Shown in pieces: positions 1 to 6,190 of a stretch of DNA of 10,394 nt; the first letter of the stretch is position 1; each line of letters starts with the position of its first letter. Location of the stretch: positions 1 to 10,394 of the forward strand of contig JACORX010000149.1 in the NCBI GenBank assembly GCA_016179165.1, given 5' to 3'. Below the pieces are notes generated by a model. It did not search any database. It saw nothing but the letters and a program-made list of their open reading frames with translations, and was not told the origin of the DNA. The stretch comes from Candidatus Rokuibacteriota bacterium (GTDB taxonomy: Bacteria > Methylomirabilota > Methylomirabilia > Rokubacteriales > CSP1-6). Position numbers and translations under genes: made by a program.

Positions 1-546
1 CTCCTGGCCGAGGGGTCGCAGCGCGCCGCCAAGCGGCTCGGCCGCGGCTCAGAGGCCTTCCTGACCACGGTGAAGGGAATGGAGATGGCGATGCACGACC
101 CGCGTCACATGCCCGTGATGCGCGCTTCTTACTTGCTCGCGCCCACAGGCGGGGACCACATGCGCCAGACGGGCAACCGCAACGGCCTGCGCAACCAGAT
201 CGGGCTCTGCCACTTCCTCGCCTACGACGACGACCAATCGCTGACGATCCTCAAGGCCGTCACGGGCTGGGATATCACCCCCGAGGAGATGGTGACGACG
301 GCCCACCGGGGGCTGACGCTTGCCAGGCTCTTCAACCTGCGCGAGGGCTTCGGGCGCGCCGACGACCGGCTGCCGGTGCGGTTCACCGATCCCCTGCCCA
401 AGCACGCCGGATTCAGCTCCGAGCAGCAGGACAAGATCGTCACCGACTACTACGTCGAGCAGGGTTGGGAAGCGGTCACGGGCGTGCCCACGGCGGAGAC
501 CCTCCGCGCGCTCGAGATCGACGAGGACGCGGCCCGCGCGGTCTAG
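1..546 (+). CDS. Aldehyde:ferredoxin oxidoreductase (tungsten enzyme), C-terminal part, 5' end outside window
   Basis: The reading frame is open from base 1 to the TAG at 544-546, giving the last 181 residues of a protein that begins upstream. The family oxidises aldehydes to carboxylic acids with a tungstopterin and a 4Fe-4S cluster, passing electrons to ferredoxin; full-length members are about 600 residues. Visible family features are the VKGMEMAMHDPR stretch, the GDHMRQTGNRNG region, and NQIGLCHF, whose single cysteine sits where the family has its fourth, C-terminal cluster ligand. The blocks LFNLREGFGRADDRLPVRF and the C-terminal YYVEQGWEAVTGVPTAETL are typical of the end of the AFOR C-terminal domain. 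The GTG at codon 24 (base 70) is internal, not the start. The gene converges with the next one, only 6 bp between stops. Family assignment is firm; the substrate and the tungstopterin/N-terminal part cannot be seen. Confidence 0.93.
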   Translation, partial: LLAEGSQRAAKRLGRGSEAFLTTVKGMEMAMHDPRHMPVMRASYLLAPTGGDHMRQTGNRNGLRNQIGLCHFLAYDDDQSLTILKAVTGWDITPEEMVTTAHRGLTLARLFNLREGFGRADDRLPVRFTDPLPKHAGFSSEQQDKIVTDYYVEQGWEAVTGVPTAETLRALEIDEDAARAV

Positions 547-552
547 CGCCCG

Positions 553-1422
553 CTACGCGAACTCCACCTGCGCGCTCATGGCGACGGTACCCTCCGGCGT
601 CACGGCCCATAGCTGGGCGCCGCGACCGTCCGCGCTCGGCCGGCCGCGCAGCTCGAATGGCGCGGTGTCGAAGAGGGGGGCGCGCGCCTGGGAGGTGTAG
701 CTGAGGAACGCGCGCCCTGGGTTGTGATCGCGCGCGAAGTCGATGAGCAGGGTGGAGGTCAGTGGTCCATGCACGACCAGCCCCGGGTATCCTTCCACGG
801 AAGTGGCCCAGGGGCGATCGTAGTGGATCCGATGACTGTTGAACGTGAGGGCCGAGAAGCGGAAGAGGAGGACCGCATCCGGGGTGATGAGCCGCCGCCA
901 CGGGACGTCGGCAGGAGCCTCCTCGCGCCGGGGAGCCTGGTTCCGCTCACCGGCCCGGACCTCCTCGCGAAACACGGTGCGCCGCTCCTCCTCGAGCGCG
1001 AGCCCTTCCGGCGCGTGGACGCGGTTGACCACGGAGGCGAACACCAGCGTGCCGGTGGCGCCCGGCTTCATCGTGAGGTCGGTCAGCTCGGTCTCCCGCC
1101 GCAGCTCGTCGCCGATATGGATCGGGCGATGCCAGCGCACGCCCTCGCCGGCAAACATCCGCCGCGGTAGCGGCATGGGCGGGACCACGCCTGCGTCGAG
1201 CGGGCTGCCGTCGGGCCGCAGGCCATCAGGTGGGAACTGCGGCAGGAAGTAGAGGCAGAGCCAGCCGGGCGGCAGCAGATCGCCCTGGCGAAGCTCGGGT
1301 TCGGGGCGCCCGAAGCTCAGGCGCAGCAGGTTCGCGGGTCCGGGCGTGACGACGTCGGTCGAGACGGCGCGCCGCCCGATGTACTGCTTGAGGCCCTCGG
1401 GGCTGAACTCTACTGTGGTCAT
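553..1422 (-). CDS. HTD2/MaoC-type acyl-CoA dehydratase/hydratase (hot-dog fold), 289 aa
   Basis: This protein belongs to the group that includes mesaconyl-C4-CoA hydratase and type 2 hydroxyacyl-thioester dehydratases, which add or remove water on enoyl/3-hydroxyacyl-CoA thioesters. It has two hot-dog halves. The N-terminal half (about 1-155) contains PRRMFAGEGVRWHRPIHIGD, the usual FAS1-like/MaoC N-terminal pattern. The C-terminal half (about 185-289) carries FNSHRIHYD (194-202) followed by EGYPGLVVHGPLTSTLL (210-226), which corresponds to the hydratase-2 active-site segment; His200 is the likely catalytic histidine and Asn195 takes the usual Asp position. I chose the ATG at 1420-1422 because the minus strand has GGAGAGGAG about seven bases upstream. 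A longer frame to 1512 adds 30 unlikely residues. A TATAGT -10-like hexamer lies at 1504-1509 on the minus strand, without a convincing -35. The natural substrate cannot be read from the sequence. Confidence 0.88.
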   Translation of the reverse strand: MTTVEFSPEGLKQYIGRRAVSTDVVTPGPANLLRLSFGRPEPELRQGDLLPPGWLCLYFLPQFPPDGLRPDGSPLDAGVVPPMPLPRRMFAGEGVRWHRPIHIGDELRRETELTDLTMKPGATGTLVFASVVNRVHAPEGLALEEERRTVFREEVRAGERNQAPRREEAPADVPWRRLITPDAVLLFRFSALTFNSHRIHYDRPWATSVEGYPGLVVHGPLTSTLLIDFARDHNPGRAFLSYTSQARAPLFDTAPFELRGRPSADGRGAQLWAVTPEGTVAMSAQVEFA

Positions 1423-1674
1423 CTCTCGCTCCTCTCCGGAATTAGCCGGGCCGAGCGCCGCGGCCCCGATCATGGATGATACGGTGCAACAGCGGACGGA
1501 GACACTATACATGCTCGATCGGGGCCGGGCTGCGAATAGCTGGGCGAACGTGAACGTGCTCGCCGCTCACGCGGCCCTTGACGACGCCCCCTGTCCCGGG
1601 AGCAGAATCGCCGGCGGAGCCGGATCAAAGCCGGGCGGTCTCGGCTCCAGGGAGTGCTCCGAAGCCAGCGGCGC
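1423..1674. other. Intergenic stretch, no gene recognised
   Basis: This stretch lies between the divergently placed dehydratase gene and the first 88-bp repeat. Apart from the possible dehydratase leader (TATAGT at 1504-1509 on the minus strand), I see no gene. A minus-strand frame continues out of the repeat for about 35 codons (reading APLASEH at first) and ends at a TGA near 1570. It has no start codon and matches no family I know, so I treat it as non-coding or as a decayed end. Confidence 0.4.
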
Positions 1675-1762
1675 GCCGACGCTGGGGTCTTTCAGGGGGT
1701 TCTGGATGCCCGCTGCATGGGGCCGCGTGATGCGAACTGGCGTTGATGTTGCCTATGGGCCG
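1675..1762 (+). repeat. 88-bp direct repeat, copy 1
   Basis: Same orientation and same length as 4629-4716, with 7 mismatches and no gaps (81/88). It begins GCCGACGCTGGGGTCTTTC and ends GTTGCCTATGGGCCG. Similarity stops abruptly on both sides. An imperfect hairpin (left arm around GCAT at 1713, right arm ATGC with GGCGT further out) is present in both copies, with a T-G wobble in one and C-G in the other. The minus-strand frame has a TAG at the same place in both copies and then reads RITRPHAAG in each. The two copies bound the segment that carries the sigma-factor regulon. Function unknown. Confidence 0.9.
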
Positions 1763-1783
1763 TCACCAAAGGGCGCTGAGCAC

Positions 1784-1810
1784 TGTCGATTCGAGTGAGT
1801 CATCGGCGTC
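1784..1810 (+). promoter_or_regulatory. Predicted ECF42-type promoter upstream of the membrane-protein gene
   Basis: TGTCGA at 1784-1789, 17 bp spacer, CGTC at 1807-1810 followed by GTA. The same elements with the same spacing occur at 2678-2704 before the YCII gene, and the shared bases extend beyond the core (TTC after the -35 element, CATCG before the -10 element). As I recall the literature, ECF42 sigma factors use a TGTCGA -35 element with a short C/G/T-rich -10 element. Transcription would begin near 1816-1818, which argues against the GTG at 1822 as the start of the downstream gene. Confidence 0.7.
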
Positions 1811-1857
1811 GTAATGGGTGAGTGGTCGACGGGCCTGGAATCGGCCCAGGGGAGACC

Positions 1858-2379
1858 ATGGCTTTCACGCTCGAGGAGGTCTCCGAGAGAGGGATGAAGA
1901 TGGCCAGCTTCGAGATCTTCGGGCTTCAGTTCCTGTTGAGCGTGATCGGCTACGGGTTGATCGCGAGGTGGTACGTGGCGCCTCGCCTGGCCGCCCTGCC
2001 GCTCCACGCGGCGCTCGTGCCCCTACTCTTTCCGCATGCCTTCCGCCACCTGGGCCTGGTGTTTCTGGTCCCGGCGGTGGTGGCGCCGACTCTGCCTCCG
2101 GCGTTTGCGCTTCCCGCAGCGTATGGTGATCTCCTCGCGGGGGTGCTCGCGCTCGCGGCCATCGTGGCACTTCGGAACCGATGGCCTCTGGCGATTCCCC
2201 TCACTTGGCTCTTCAACCTCGTCGGGACGCTGGACTTGCTGTACGCCTTTTACCAGGGAATCAGCCGCGGCGTGGGGCCCCATTTGGGATCGGCTTGGTA
2301 CGTTCCCACCTTCCTGGTGCCGGCCCTGTACGTAACCCACTTCATGATTTTCGTCACGCTCATCAGGCGCTCGCGCTGA
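1858..2379 (+). CDS. Multi-pass membrane protein of unknown function (about 173 aa)
   Basis: The protein is almost entirely hydrophobic, with about five predicted membrane helices near residues 18-36, 49-74, 83-105, 108-131 and 146-168. Short polar links include ARWYVAPRL, FRHLG and RNRWP. It has no signal peptide and no catalytic motif that I recognise, and it ends in the basic tail LIRRSR. Three starts are possible: GTG 1822, ATG 1858 (preceded by AGGGGAG) and ATG 1900 (preceded by GAGAGAGGG; 159 aa). The predicted promoter just upstream puts the transcript start near 1817, which makes 1822 unlikely. I prefer 1858, but 1900 is nearly as good because the first helix begins right after it. 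The gene is not in a tight operon: 398 bp separate it from the YCII gene. Its promoter matches the one before YCII, so it is probably controlled by the neighbouring ECF sigma factor. Confidence 0.8.
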   Translation: MAFTLEEVSERGMKMASFEIFGLQFLLSVIGYGLIARWYVAPRLAALPLHAALVPLLFPHAFRHLGLVFLVPAVVAPTLPPAFALPAAYGDLLAGVLALAAIVALRNRWPLAIPLTWLFNLVGTLDLLYAFYQGISRGVGPHLGSAWYVPTFLVPALYVTHFMIFVTLIRRSR

Positions 2380-2473
2380 GGGGCATGCGAGATGCGCGAC
2401 AGCGCGACGGCGATGTGCGAGGGCGCCCGGGCTCAGCGCACGATCGCGGGGTGGCGACGCTCGCCTGCGCCCC

Positions 2474-2581
2474 TCACGGGGCGAAGCTCGCCGGCGGGGG
2501 AAACGAGAACTGGTCGGCGATGTAGGCCTGCGTCGCACCCCCGACGGCCACAAAGGGTAAACCGCCGGAGGCGGGGCCCGG
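2474..2581 (-). pseudogene. Possible 3' remnant of an unidentified gene
   Basis: On the minus strand a 35-codon stretch between two in-frame stops reads like a genuine protein end: GLPFVAVGGATQAYIADQ, then FSFPPPASFAP and TGA at 2474-2476. There is no start codon; an in-frame TGA at 2582-2584 cuts it off upstream. The low-complexity proline end and the AVGGATQAYIAD segment look protein-like rather than random GC-rich read-through, but I cannot assign a family. It would be the tail of a gene whose body has been lost. Weak evidence. Confidence 0.3.
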
Positions 2582-2617
2582 TCAATTAGGCTTCGGGGTT
2601 AGACCCGCCGGCGTTTC

Positions 2618-2647
2618 CCCGCATGTGGGCATTTACCCATGTGCGGG
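2618..2647. other. Strong hairpin between the membrane gene and the YCII promoter
   Basis: The arms CCCGCATGTGGG (2618-2629) and CCCATGTGCGGG (2636-2647) can pair over all 12 positions as RNA, with two G-U pairs in the middle and a 6-base loop CATTTA. No T-tract follows, so it is not a standard intrinsic terminator. It lies 31 bp upstream of the predicted -35 element of the YCII promoter. It could end or process the upstream transcript, or be a protein-binding site; as DNA the central TG/TG positions mismatch, which favours an RNA role. Confidence 0.55.
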
Positions 2648-2677
2648 CGCTCCCCGACCCGGTCGATGTGTCGTGGT

Positions 2678-2704
2678 TGTCGATTCCGGGCAGGCATCGA
2701 CGTC
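2678..2704 (+). promoter_or_regulatory. Predicted ECF42-type promoter upstream of YCII and the sigma factor
   Basis: TGTCGA at 2678-2683, 17 bp spacer, CGTC at 2701-2704 followed by GTA. It is the twin of 1784-1810. The predicted transcript begins near 2711 and leaves a leader of about 65 bases before the YCII start. No such element occurs in the 98 bp between YCII and the sigma gene, so this promoter probably transcribes both, making the sigma factor autoregulated. Confidence 0.75.
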
Positions 2705-2777
2705 GTAGTGTATGAGCGGTCGCCGGGTCCGGTGCCGGGTCCGGGCGGCCCCGACATTCACGTTCAAGGAGGCTCTC

Positions 2778-3125
2778 ATGCGCTACATGCTGCTCATCTG
2801 CGCCACCGACAAGGCTGCATCCCCGCCACCCAAGGCCGAGATGGAGGCCATGGTGCAGGGCCACAGGCGCTTCGCCGACGAGCTGCAGGCCGCCGGCAAG
2901 ATGGTACACGGCGAGCGCTTGCGCCCGGAGAGCGACGCTAGCCGCGTCCACTTCAAGGCCGGGAAGCGCCAGGTCATGGACGGCCCGTTCACCGAGACGA
3001 AGGAGGCCCTGGGCGGCTTCTATCTGATCGAGTGCGACACCAAGCAGGAAGCCGTCGAGTGGGCGAAGAAGATCCCGCTCCACGAGGGTGGCTTCATCGA
3101 CGTGCGGCCGATCTGGCCCATGTGA
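2778..3125 (+). CDS. YCII-related (DGPF-domain) protein, 115 aa
   Basis: A small ferredoxin-like-fold protein of the YCII/DGPF group (COG3795 type). The N-terminus MRYMLLICATD forms the first strand, and the hallmark DGPFTETKEALGGFYLIE is at 68-85, followed by the second helix with KQEAVEWAKKIP. Members of this group are routinely encoded beside ECF42 sigma factors; their biochemical role is unsettled, and the fold suggests small-molecule binding or a simple enzymatic activity. The ATG at 2778 is preceded by AAGGAGG at ideal spacing, so the start is secure, and a longer frame from 2712 is not needed. The sigma-factor gene follows 98 bp downstream on the same strand, and an ECF42-type promoter lies upstream. 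Full length for the family and no defect seen. Confidence 0.92.
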   Translation: MRYMLLICATDKAASPPPKAEMEAMVQGHRRFADELQAAGKMVHGERLRPESDASRVHFKAGKRQVMDGPFTETKEALGGFYLIECDTKQEAVEWAKKIPLHEGGFIDVRPIWPM

Positions 3126-3165
3126 GCGGCGGGTGCCACCGCTGACCCGCGCGTAGCACGACCCC

Positions 3166-3202
3166 TGGCGCGCTCCAGCGCGCGAGCGGAGCTCGGGCGC
3201 CA
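3166..3202. other. GC-rich imperfect inverted repeat before the sigma-factor start
   Basis: Arms around TGGCGCGCTCC (3166-3176) and GGAGCTCGGGCGCCA (3188-3202) can form a bulged hairpin ending 21 bp before the GTG start of the sigma gene. It could slow translation or processing between YCII and the sigma gene, but in DNA this rich in G and C such a structure may be accidental. A smaller AGCGG/CCGCT hairpin sits at 3125-3143. Confidence 0.25.
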
Positions 3203-3223
3203 AATCGGGTAACATCTCTGCCC

Positions 3224-4555
3224 GTGAGATCGGTAGACCACGGGCAGACGCCGGACGGCGGCGCGCACGCGCGCGTGGCGGAGGCCTTTCGCCTGGAGTA
3301 CGCGCACATCGTCGCCTCCGTGCTCCGCATTGTGCGCGACATCGATGCGGCGGAGGAGATCGCCCAAGCGGCCTTCGAGCAGGCGGTCGCTCACTGGCCC
3401 GCCGACGGCACGCCGGACCGCCCCGGCGCCTGGCTTCTCACCACAGCCCGCCGCCGAGCGCTGGACTATCTGCGCCGCGCCCGGCGAGCGGGGGCGCGTG
3501 CCGAGGCGCTGGCCTACGAGGCCGCGCTCGGCGCGCTAGACGAGAGCCCTGAGGTGACCGATCCCGAGGTGATTCCCGACGACCGGCTCCGGTTGATCTT
3601 CACCTGCTGTCACCCGGGCCTGCCTGCCGACAGCCGCGTCGCCCTCACCCTTCGGCTGGTGGGCGGCCTCTCGACGGTGGAGATCGCGCGCGCCTTCCTC
3701 GTGCCCGAGCCCACGATCGCGCAAAGGCTCGTGCGCGCCAAGCGAACGATCCGCGACCGCGGCCTGCCCTATGAGGTGCCCGAAGGAGCCGAGCTGGCCG
3801 CGCGCCTGCCGGCCGTGCTCGCGGTGATCTATCTCATCTTCAACGAGGGCTATGTCGCGCATACCGGGGACGCGCTCGTGCGCCACGACCTCTGCCAGGA
3901 AGCTCTCCACCTCGGCCACATGCTCGCCGAGCTGATGCCCGGCGAGCCCGAGGTCATGGGGCTGCTCGCGCTGATGGAGCTGCAGGCCTCGCGGGCGGCG
4001 ACGCGCACCGACGCCGACGGGAATCTCGTTCTGCTCGCGGATCAAGATCGGTCCCGCTGGGATCAGGTGCGGATCGCTCGTGGCCTCGGCTGTCTCGATC
4101 GCGCGGGCCCGATGGAGCGCGCGGGCCCGTACCAGCTCCAGGCCGCCATCGCCGCCTGCCACGCGCGCGCCGTCTCCTGGGAGGCGACGGACTGGGCCCA
4201 GATCGTCGCCCACTACGGGGCGCTCGCCGAGGTCGCGCCGGCGCCGGTGGTCGAGCTGAACCGGGCGGTGGCGAGCGGGCTGGCGCAGGGGCCGGCGGCC
4301 GGGCTCGGCGCCCTCGACGCGATCGACACCGTGGCTCTCCGCGGGTATCACCTCTTGCCCGCCGCGCGCGCCGATTTCCTCCGCCGGCTCGGCCGGTGGC
4401 CGGAGGCGGCCGCCGAGTACCGCCGCGCGCTCGCGCTCGCCGACAACGCGCGCGAGCAGACCTTTCTCGCGGCGAAGCTCGTGGCCTGCGAGGCCGGCGG
4501 GGCGAGGCCGCCGATGAGGGGCGAACGCAGGAGTCGACCACGGGCTCCCCGGTGA
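3224..4555 (+). CDS. ECF42-type RNA polymerase sigma factor with C-terminal TPR-like extension, 443 aa
   Basis: Sigma-70 region 2 covers about 20-86 (FRLEYAHIVASVLRIVRD to PGAWLLTTARRRALDYLRR). Region 4 covers about 118-178 (DDRLRLIFTCCHPGLP, then LSTVEIARAFLVPEPTIAQR as the helix-turn-helix). A roughly 240-residue extension follows, beginning LPAVLAVIYLIFNEGY and ending in TPR-like repeats with FLRRLGRWPEAAAEYRRAL. This architecture and the FTCCHP linker mark the ECF42 group, which has no classical anti-sigma factor and depends on its extension for activity. The neighbouring YCII gene is the expected partner. The GTG at 3224 lacks a clear ribosome-binding site; the GTG at 3275 is an alternative. 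The last ~20 residues (after FLAAKLVAC) are unusually basic and lie over a decayed antisense gene end, so the original stop may have been lost. Confidence 0.93.
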   Translation: MRSVDHGQTPDGGAHARVAEAFRLEYAHIVASVLRIVRDIDAAEEIAQAAFEQAVAHWPADGTPDRPGAWLLTTARRRALDYLRRARRAGARAEALAYEAALGALDESPEVTDPEVIPDDRLRLIFTCCHPGLPADSRVALTLRLVGGLSTVEIARAFLVPEPTIAQRLVRAKRTIRDRGLPYEVPEGAELAARLPAVLAVIYLIFNEGYVAHTGDALVRHDLCQEALHLGHMLAELMPGEPEVMGLLALMELQASRAATRTDADGNLVLLADQDRSRWDQVRIARGLGCLDRAGPMERAGPYQLQAAIAACHARAVSWEATDWAQIVAHYGALAEVAPAPVVELNRAVASGLAQGPAAGLGALDAIDTVALRGYHLLPAARADFLRRLGRWPEAAAEYRRALALADNAREQTFLAAKLVACEAGGARPPMRGERRSRPRAPR

Positions 4556-4640
4556 AGACCACGTCGAATACGACGGGCTCACCCACCACCTGGGCGGGCA
4601 ATCCCGACTTCTGGGCGAGCTCGGCCAGGCCGACGCTGGG
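4530..4640 (-). pseudogene. Remnant of a PLP-dependent class III aminotransferase/aminomutase-like gene
   Basis: The minus strand reads LAELAQKSGLPAQVVGEP, then VVFDVVFTGEPVVDS, which resembles the C-terminal small domain of glutamate-1-semialdehyde aminomutase-like aminotransferases (helix, G-[LI]-P, strand, V-x-G, F-D-x-x-F-T, P-V-x-D). The frame continues upstream only into the 88-bp repeat (KDPSVG just before LAEL), where it meets a TAG, and no start codon is available. Downstream the similarity ends in arginine- and proline-rich read-through. It overlaps the last 26 bases of the sigma-factor gene on the other strand. Only about 35 residues survive, so the family call is tentative. Confidence 0.4.
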
Positions 4641-4716
4641 GTCTTTCCTGGGGTCCTGGACGCCCGCTGCATGGGGCCGCGTGATGCGTACCGGCGTTAA
4701 TGTTGCCTATGGGCCG
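4629..4716 (+). repeat. 88-bp direct repeat, copy 2
   Basis: Matches 1675-1762 at 81 of 88 positions in the same orientation, 2954 bp apart. Its left edge abuts the aminotransferase-like remnant and its right edge lies 47 bp before the amidase start. Bases beyond both edges are unrelated to those around copy 1. The 7 differences are spread evenly, so the copies are not recent. Confidence 0.9.
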
Positions 4717-4763
4717 GAGTGCTCTGCCTTCGATGTACTCACGGCGCTTCGAGGAGACGACGC

Positions 4764-6176
4764 ATGACCCGAATTGATCCCGTGTGGGCCGAGGTTGCCG
4801 AGCTATCTCGCGCGTTCGGCGCGCGCACGCTCTCGCCCGTCGACGCCGTCGAGGCGCTGCTCGAGCGGATTCGCCGCCGGGACCCCGCCCTGCACGCGTT
4901 CATCGCCGTCTACGAGGCCGATGCGCGCCTGGCCGCCGAAGGGGCCGACCGGGCGATCCGCGCCGGTCACCGCGTGGGGCCGCTTCACGGCGTCCCCATC
5001 GCGCTCAAGGACCTCGTCGACCTCGAGGGGCGCGTCACCACGGGCGGATCCAAGGTGTGGGCCGAGCGCGTGTCCCCGGTCACCGCCACCCTCGCCGAGC
5101 GGCTCATCGCCGCCGGCATGGTCGTTCTCGGCAAGACGCACACCGTCGAGTTCGCGATGGGAAGCTGGGGCACCAATACGCATCTCGGCACGCCGAGGAA
5201 CCCGTGGGATCTTGCGGTGCACCGGACGCCCGGCGGCTCCTCGAGCGGCTCGGGCGTGGCCGTGGCGGCGGCTCTGGCGCCCGTGGCCATCGGCACCGAC
5301 ACCGGCGGCTCCGTGCGGCTGCCCGCCGCCTGGTGCGGCCTCGTGGGCCTGAAGGCGACCGCGGGCCGCATCAGCACCTACGGCATCCTGCCGCTCTCCT
5401 CCACGCTCGACACGCCCGGGCCGCTGGCGCGTTCCGTCGAGGACGCCGCGCTGATCTTCCGCGTGCTCAACGGGCCCGATCCGCGCGATCCGCAGACGCT
5501 CGCGTGGGCGCCCGTCGATCCGCTGCCCACGCTCCGGCGCGGGGTCGCCGGTCTCAGGGTCGGCGTGATGCCCGACGCGGAGCGCGCGGGCGTCGACACG
5601 GACGTGCTGGCCGCCTACGACGCTGCCGTCGAGACGCTCGGCAGGCTCGGCGCCCGGATCGTCCGCCCCGCGCTGCCGCATCGCTTCAGCGACTACGCCG
5701 CGGCCACCGGGCGCATCATCGGCGCCGAGGGGTATCGGTTCGTCGGGCATCTCGTCGACGACGAGAGCTTGCCGATTGACCCGCACATTCGGCCGCGCAT
5801 CCAGATCGGGCGAGGCCTCTCGGCGCGCGACTACTTGCTCGCGTTGGCGGAGCGGGAGGACCGGCGGCGGGTCGTCGCCGCCGCGCTCGCCGACGTCGAC
5901 GCGCTGCTGACGCCGACGACGCAGACGCCGCCCATCCCGATCGACCAGGCGGACCAGTCCGGCACCGCCGCGCACTTCACCCGGGCCGTCAACTATCTGG
6001 GCCTCTGCGCTCTCGCCGTGCCGGACGGTTTCACCGCCGCCGGGCTTCCGCTGTCGCTCCAGATCGTCTGCCATGCGGGCGAGGAGGCGATGGCGCTGCG
6101 CATCGGCTGGGCCTACGAGCAGGCCACCGACTGGAAGCAGCGCCGGCCCCCGGAGCTTTCGACAATGAAGCCGTAA
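4764..6176 (+). CDS. Amidase-signature hydrolase, 470 aa
   Basis: Hydrolyses a C-N amide bond with a Ser-cisSer-Lys triad. All three residues are present at the family spacing: Lys82 in GVPIALKDLVD, Ser159 in TPGGSSSGSG, and the nucleophile Ser183 in GTDTGGSVR. The protein is about the normal length for a GatA-like amidase, but no gatB or gatC lies nearby, so it is a stand-alone amidase rather than a tRNA amidotransferase subunit; the substrate is not evident. The ATG at 4764 has GAGGAG seven bases upstream; a frame from 4719 would add 15 residues from the repeat-flanking region and is rejected. No signal peptide is visible, so it is probably cytoplasmic. A truncated MerR-type regulator follows 14 bp after the stop; whether it once controlled this gene is unknown. 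Confidence 0.95.
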   Translation: MTRIDPVWAEVAELSRAFGARTLSPVDAVEALLERIRRRDPALHAFIAVYEADARLAAEGADRAIRAGHRVGPLHGVPIALKDLVDLEGRVTTGGSKVWAERVSPVTATLAERLIAAGMVVLGKTHTVEFAMGSWGTNTHLGTPRNPWDLAVHRTPGGSSSGSGVAVAAALAPVAIGTDTGGSVRLPAAWCGLVGLKATAGRISTYGILPLSSTLDTPGPLARSVEDAALIFRVLNGPDPRDPQTLAWAPVDPLPTLRRGVAGLRVGVMPDAERAGVDTDVLAAYDAAVETLGRLGARIVRPALPHRFSDYAAATGRIIGAEGYRFVGHLVDDESLPIDPHIRPRIQIGRGLSARDYLLALAEREDRRRVVAAALADVDALLTPTTQTPPIPIDQADQSGTAAHFTRAVNYLGLCALAVPDGFTAAGLPLSLQIVCHAGEEAMALRIGWAYEQATDWKQRRPPELSTMKP

Positions 6177-6190
6177 GCGTCAGGGCGTGG

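Noticed and set aside
1675..1762. The 88-bp repeat as an integron attC site
   Set aside because: No GTTRRRY core at the edge and no inverse core at the other end; the internal hairpin is too imperfect.
1346..1798. Plus-strand 150-codon frame running through the first 88-bp repeat
   Set aside because: It begins inside the dehydratase gene on the other strand, has no ribosome-binding site, and only the repeat portion is shared with copy 2, where substitutions do not favour silent changes.
1822..1857. GTG at 1822 as start of the membrane protein
   Set aside because: It would lie about five bases after the predicted transcript start and adds a glycine- and proline-rich, non-conserved-looking leader.
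2469..2482. GCCCC/GGGGC hairpin as a terminator for the membrane-protein gene
   Set aside because: Only a 5-bp stem, no T-tract, and expected by chance in GC-rich DNA.
3536..4672. A 378-codon minus-strand frame opposite the sigma factor
   Set aside because: Antisense to an unmistakable ECF42 gene; the protein-like aminotransferase fragment near 4.6 kb lies in a different frame.
4803..6074. A 423-codon open frame on the minus strand opposite the amidase
   Set aside because: It is the antisense shadow of a gene with all amidase catalytic motifs; its composition is arginine- and glycine-rich without any domain.
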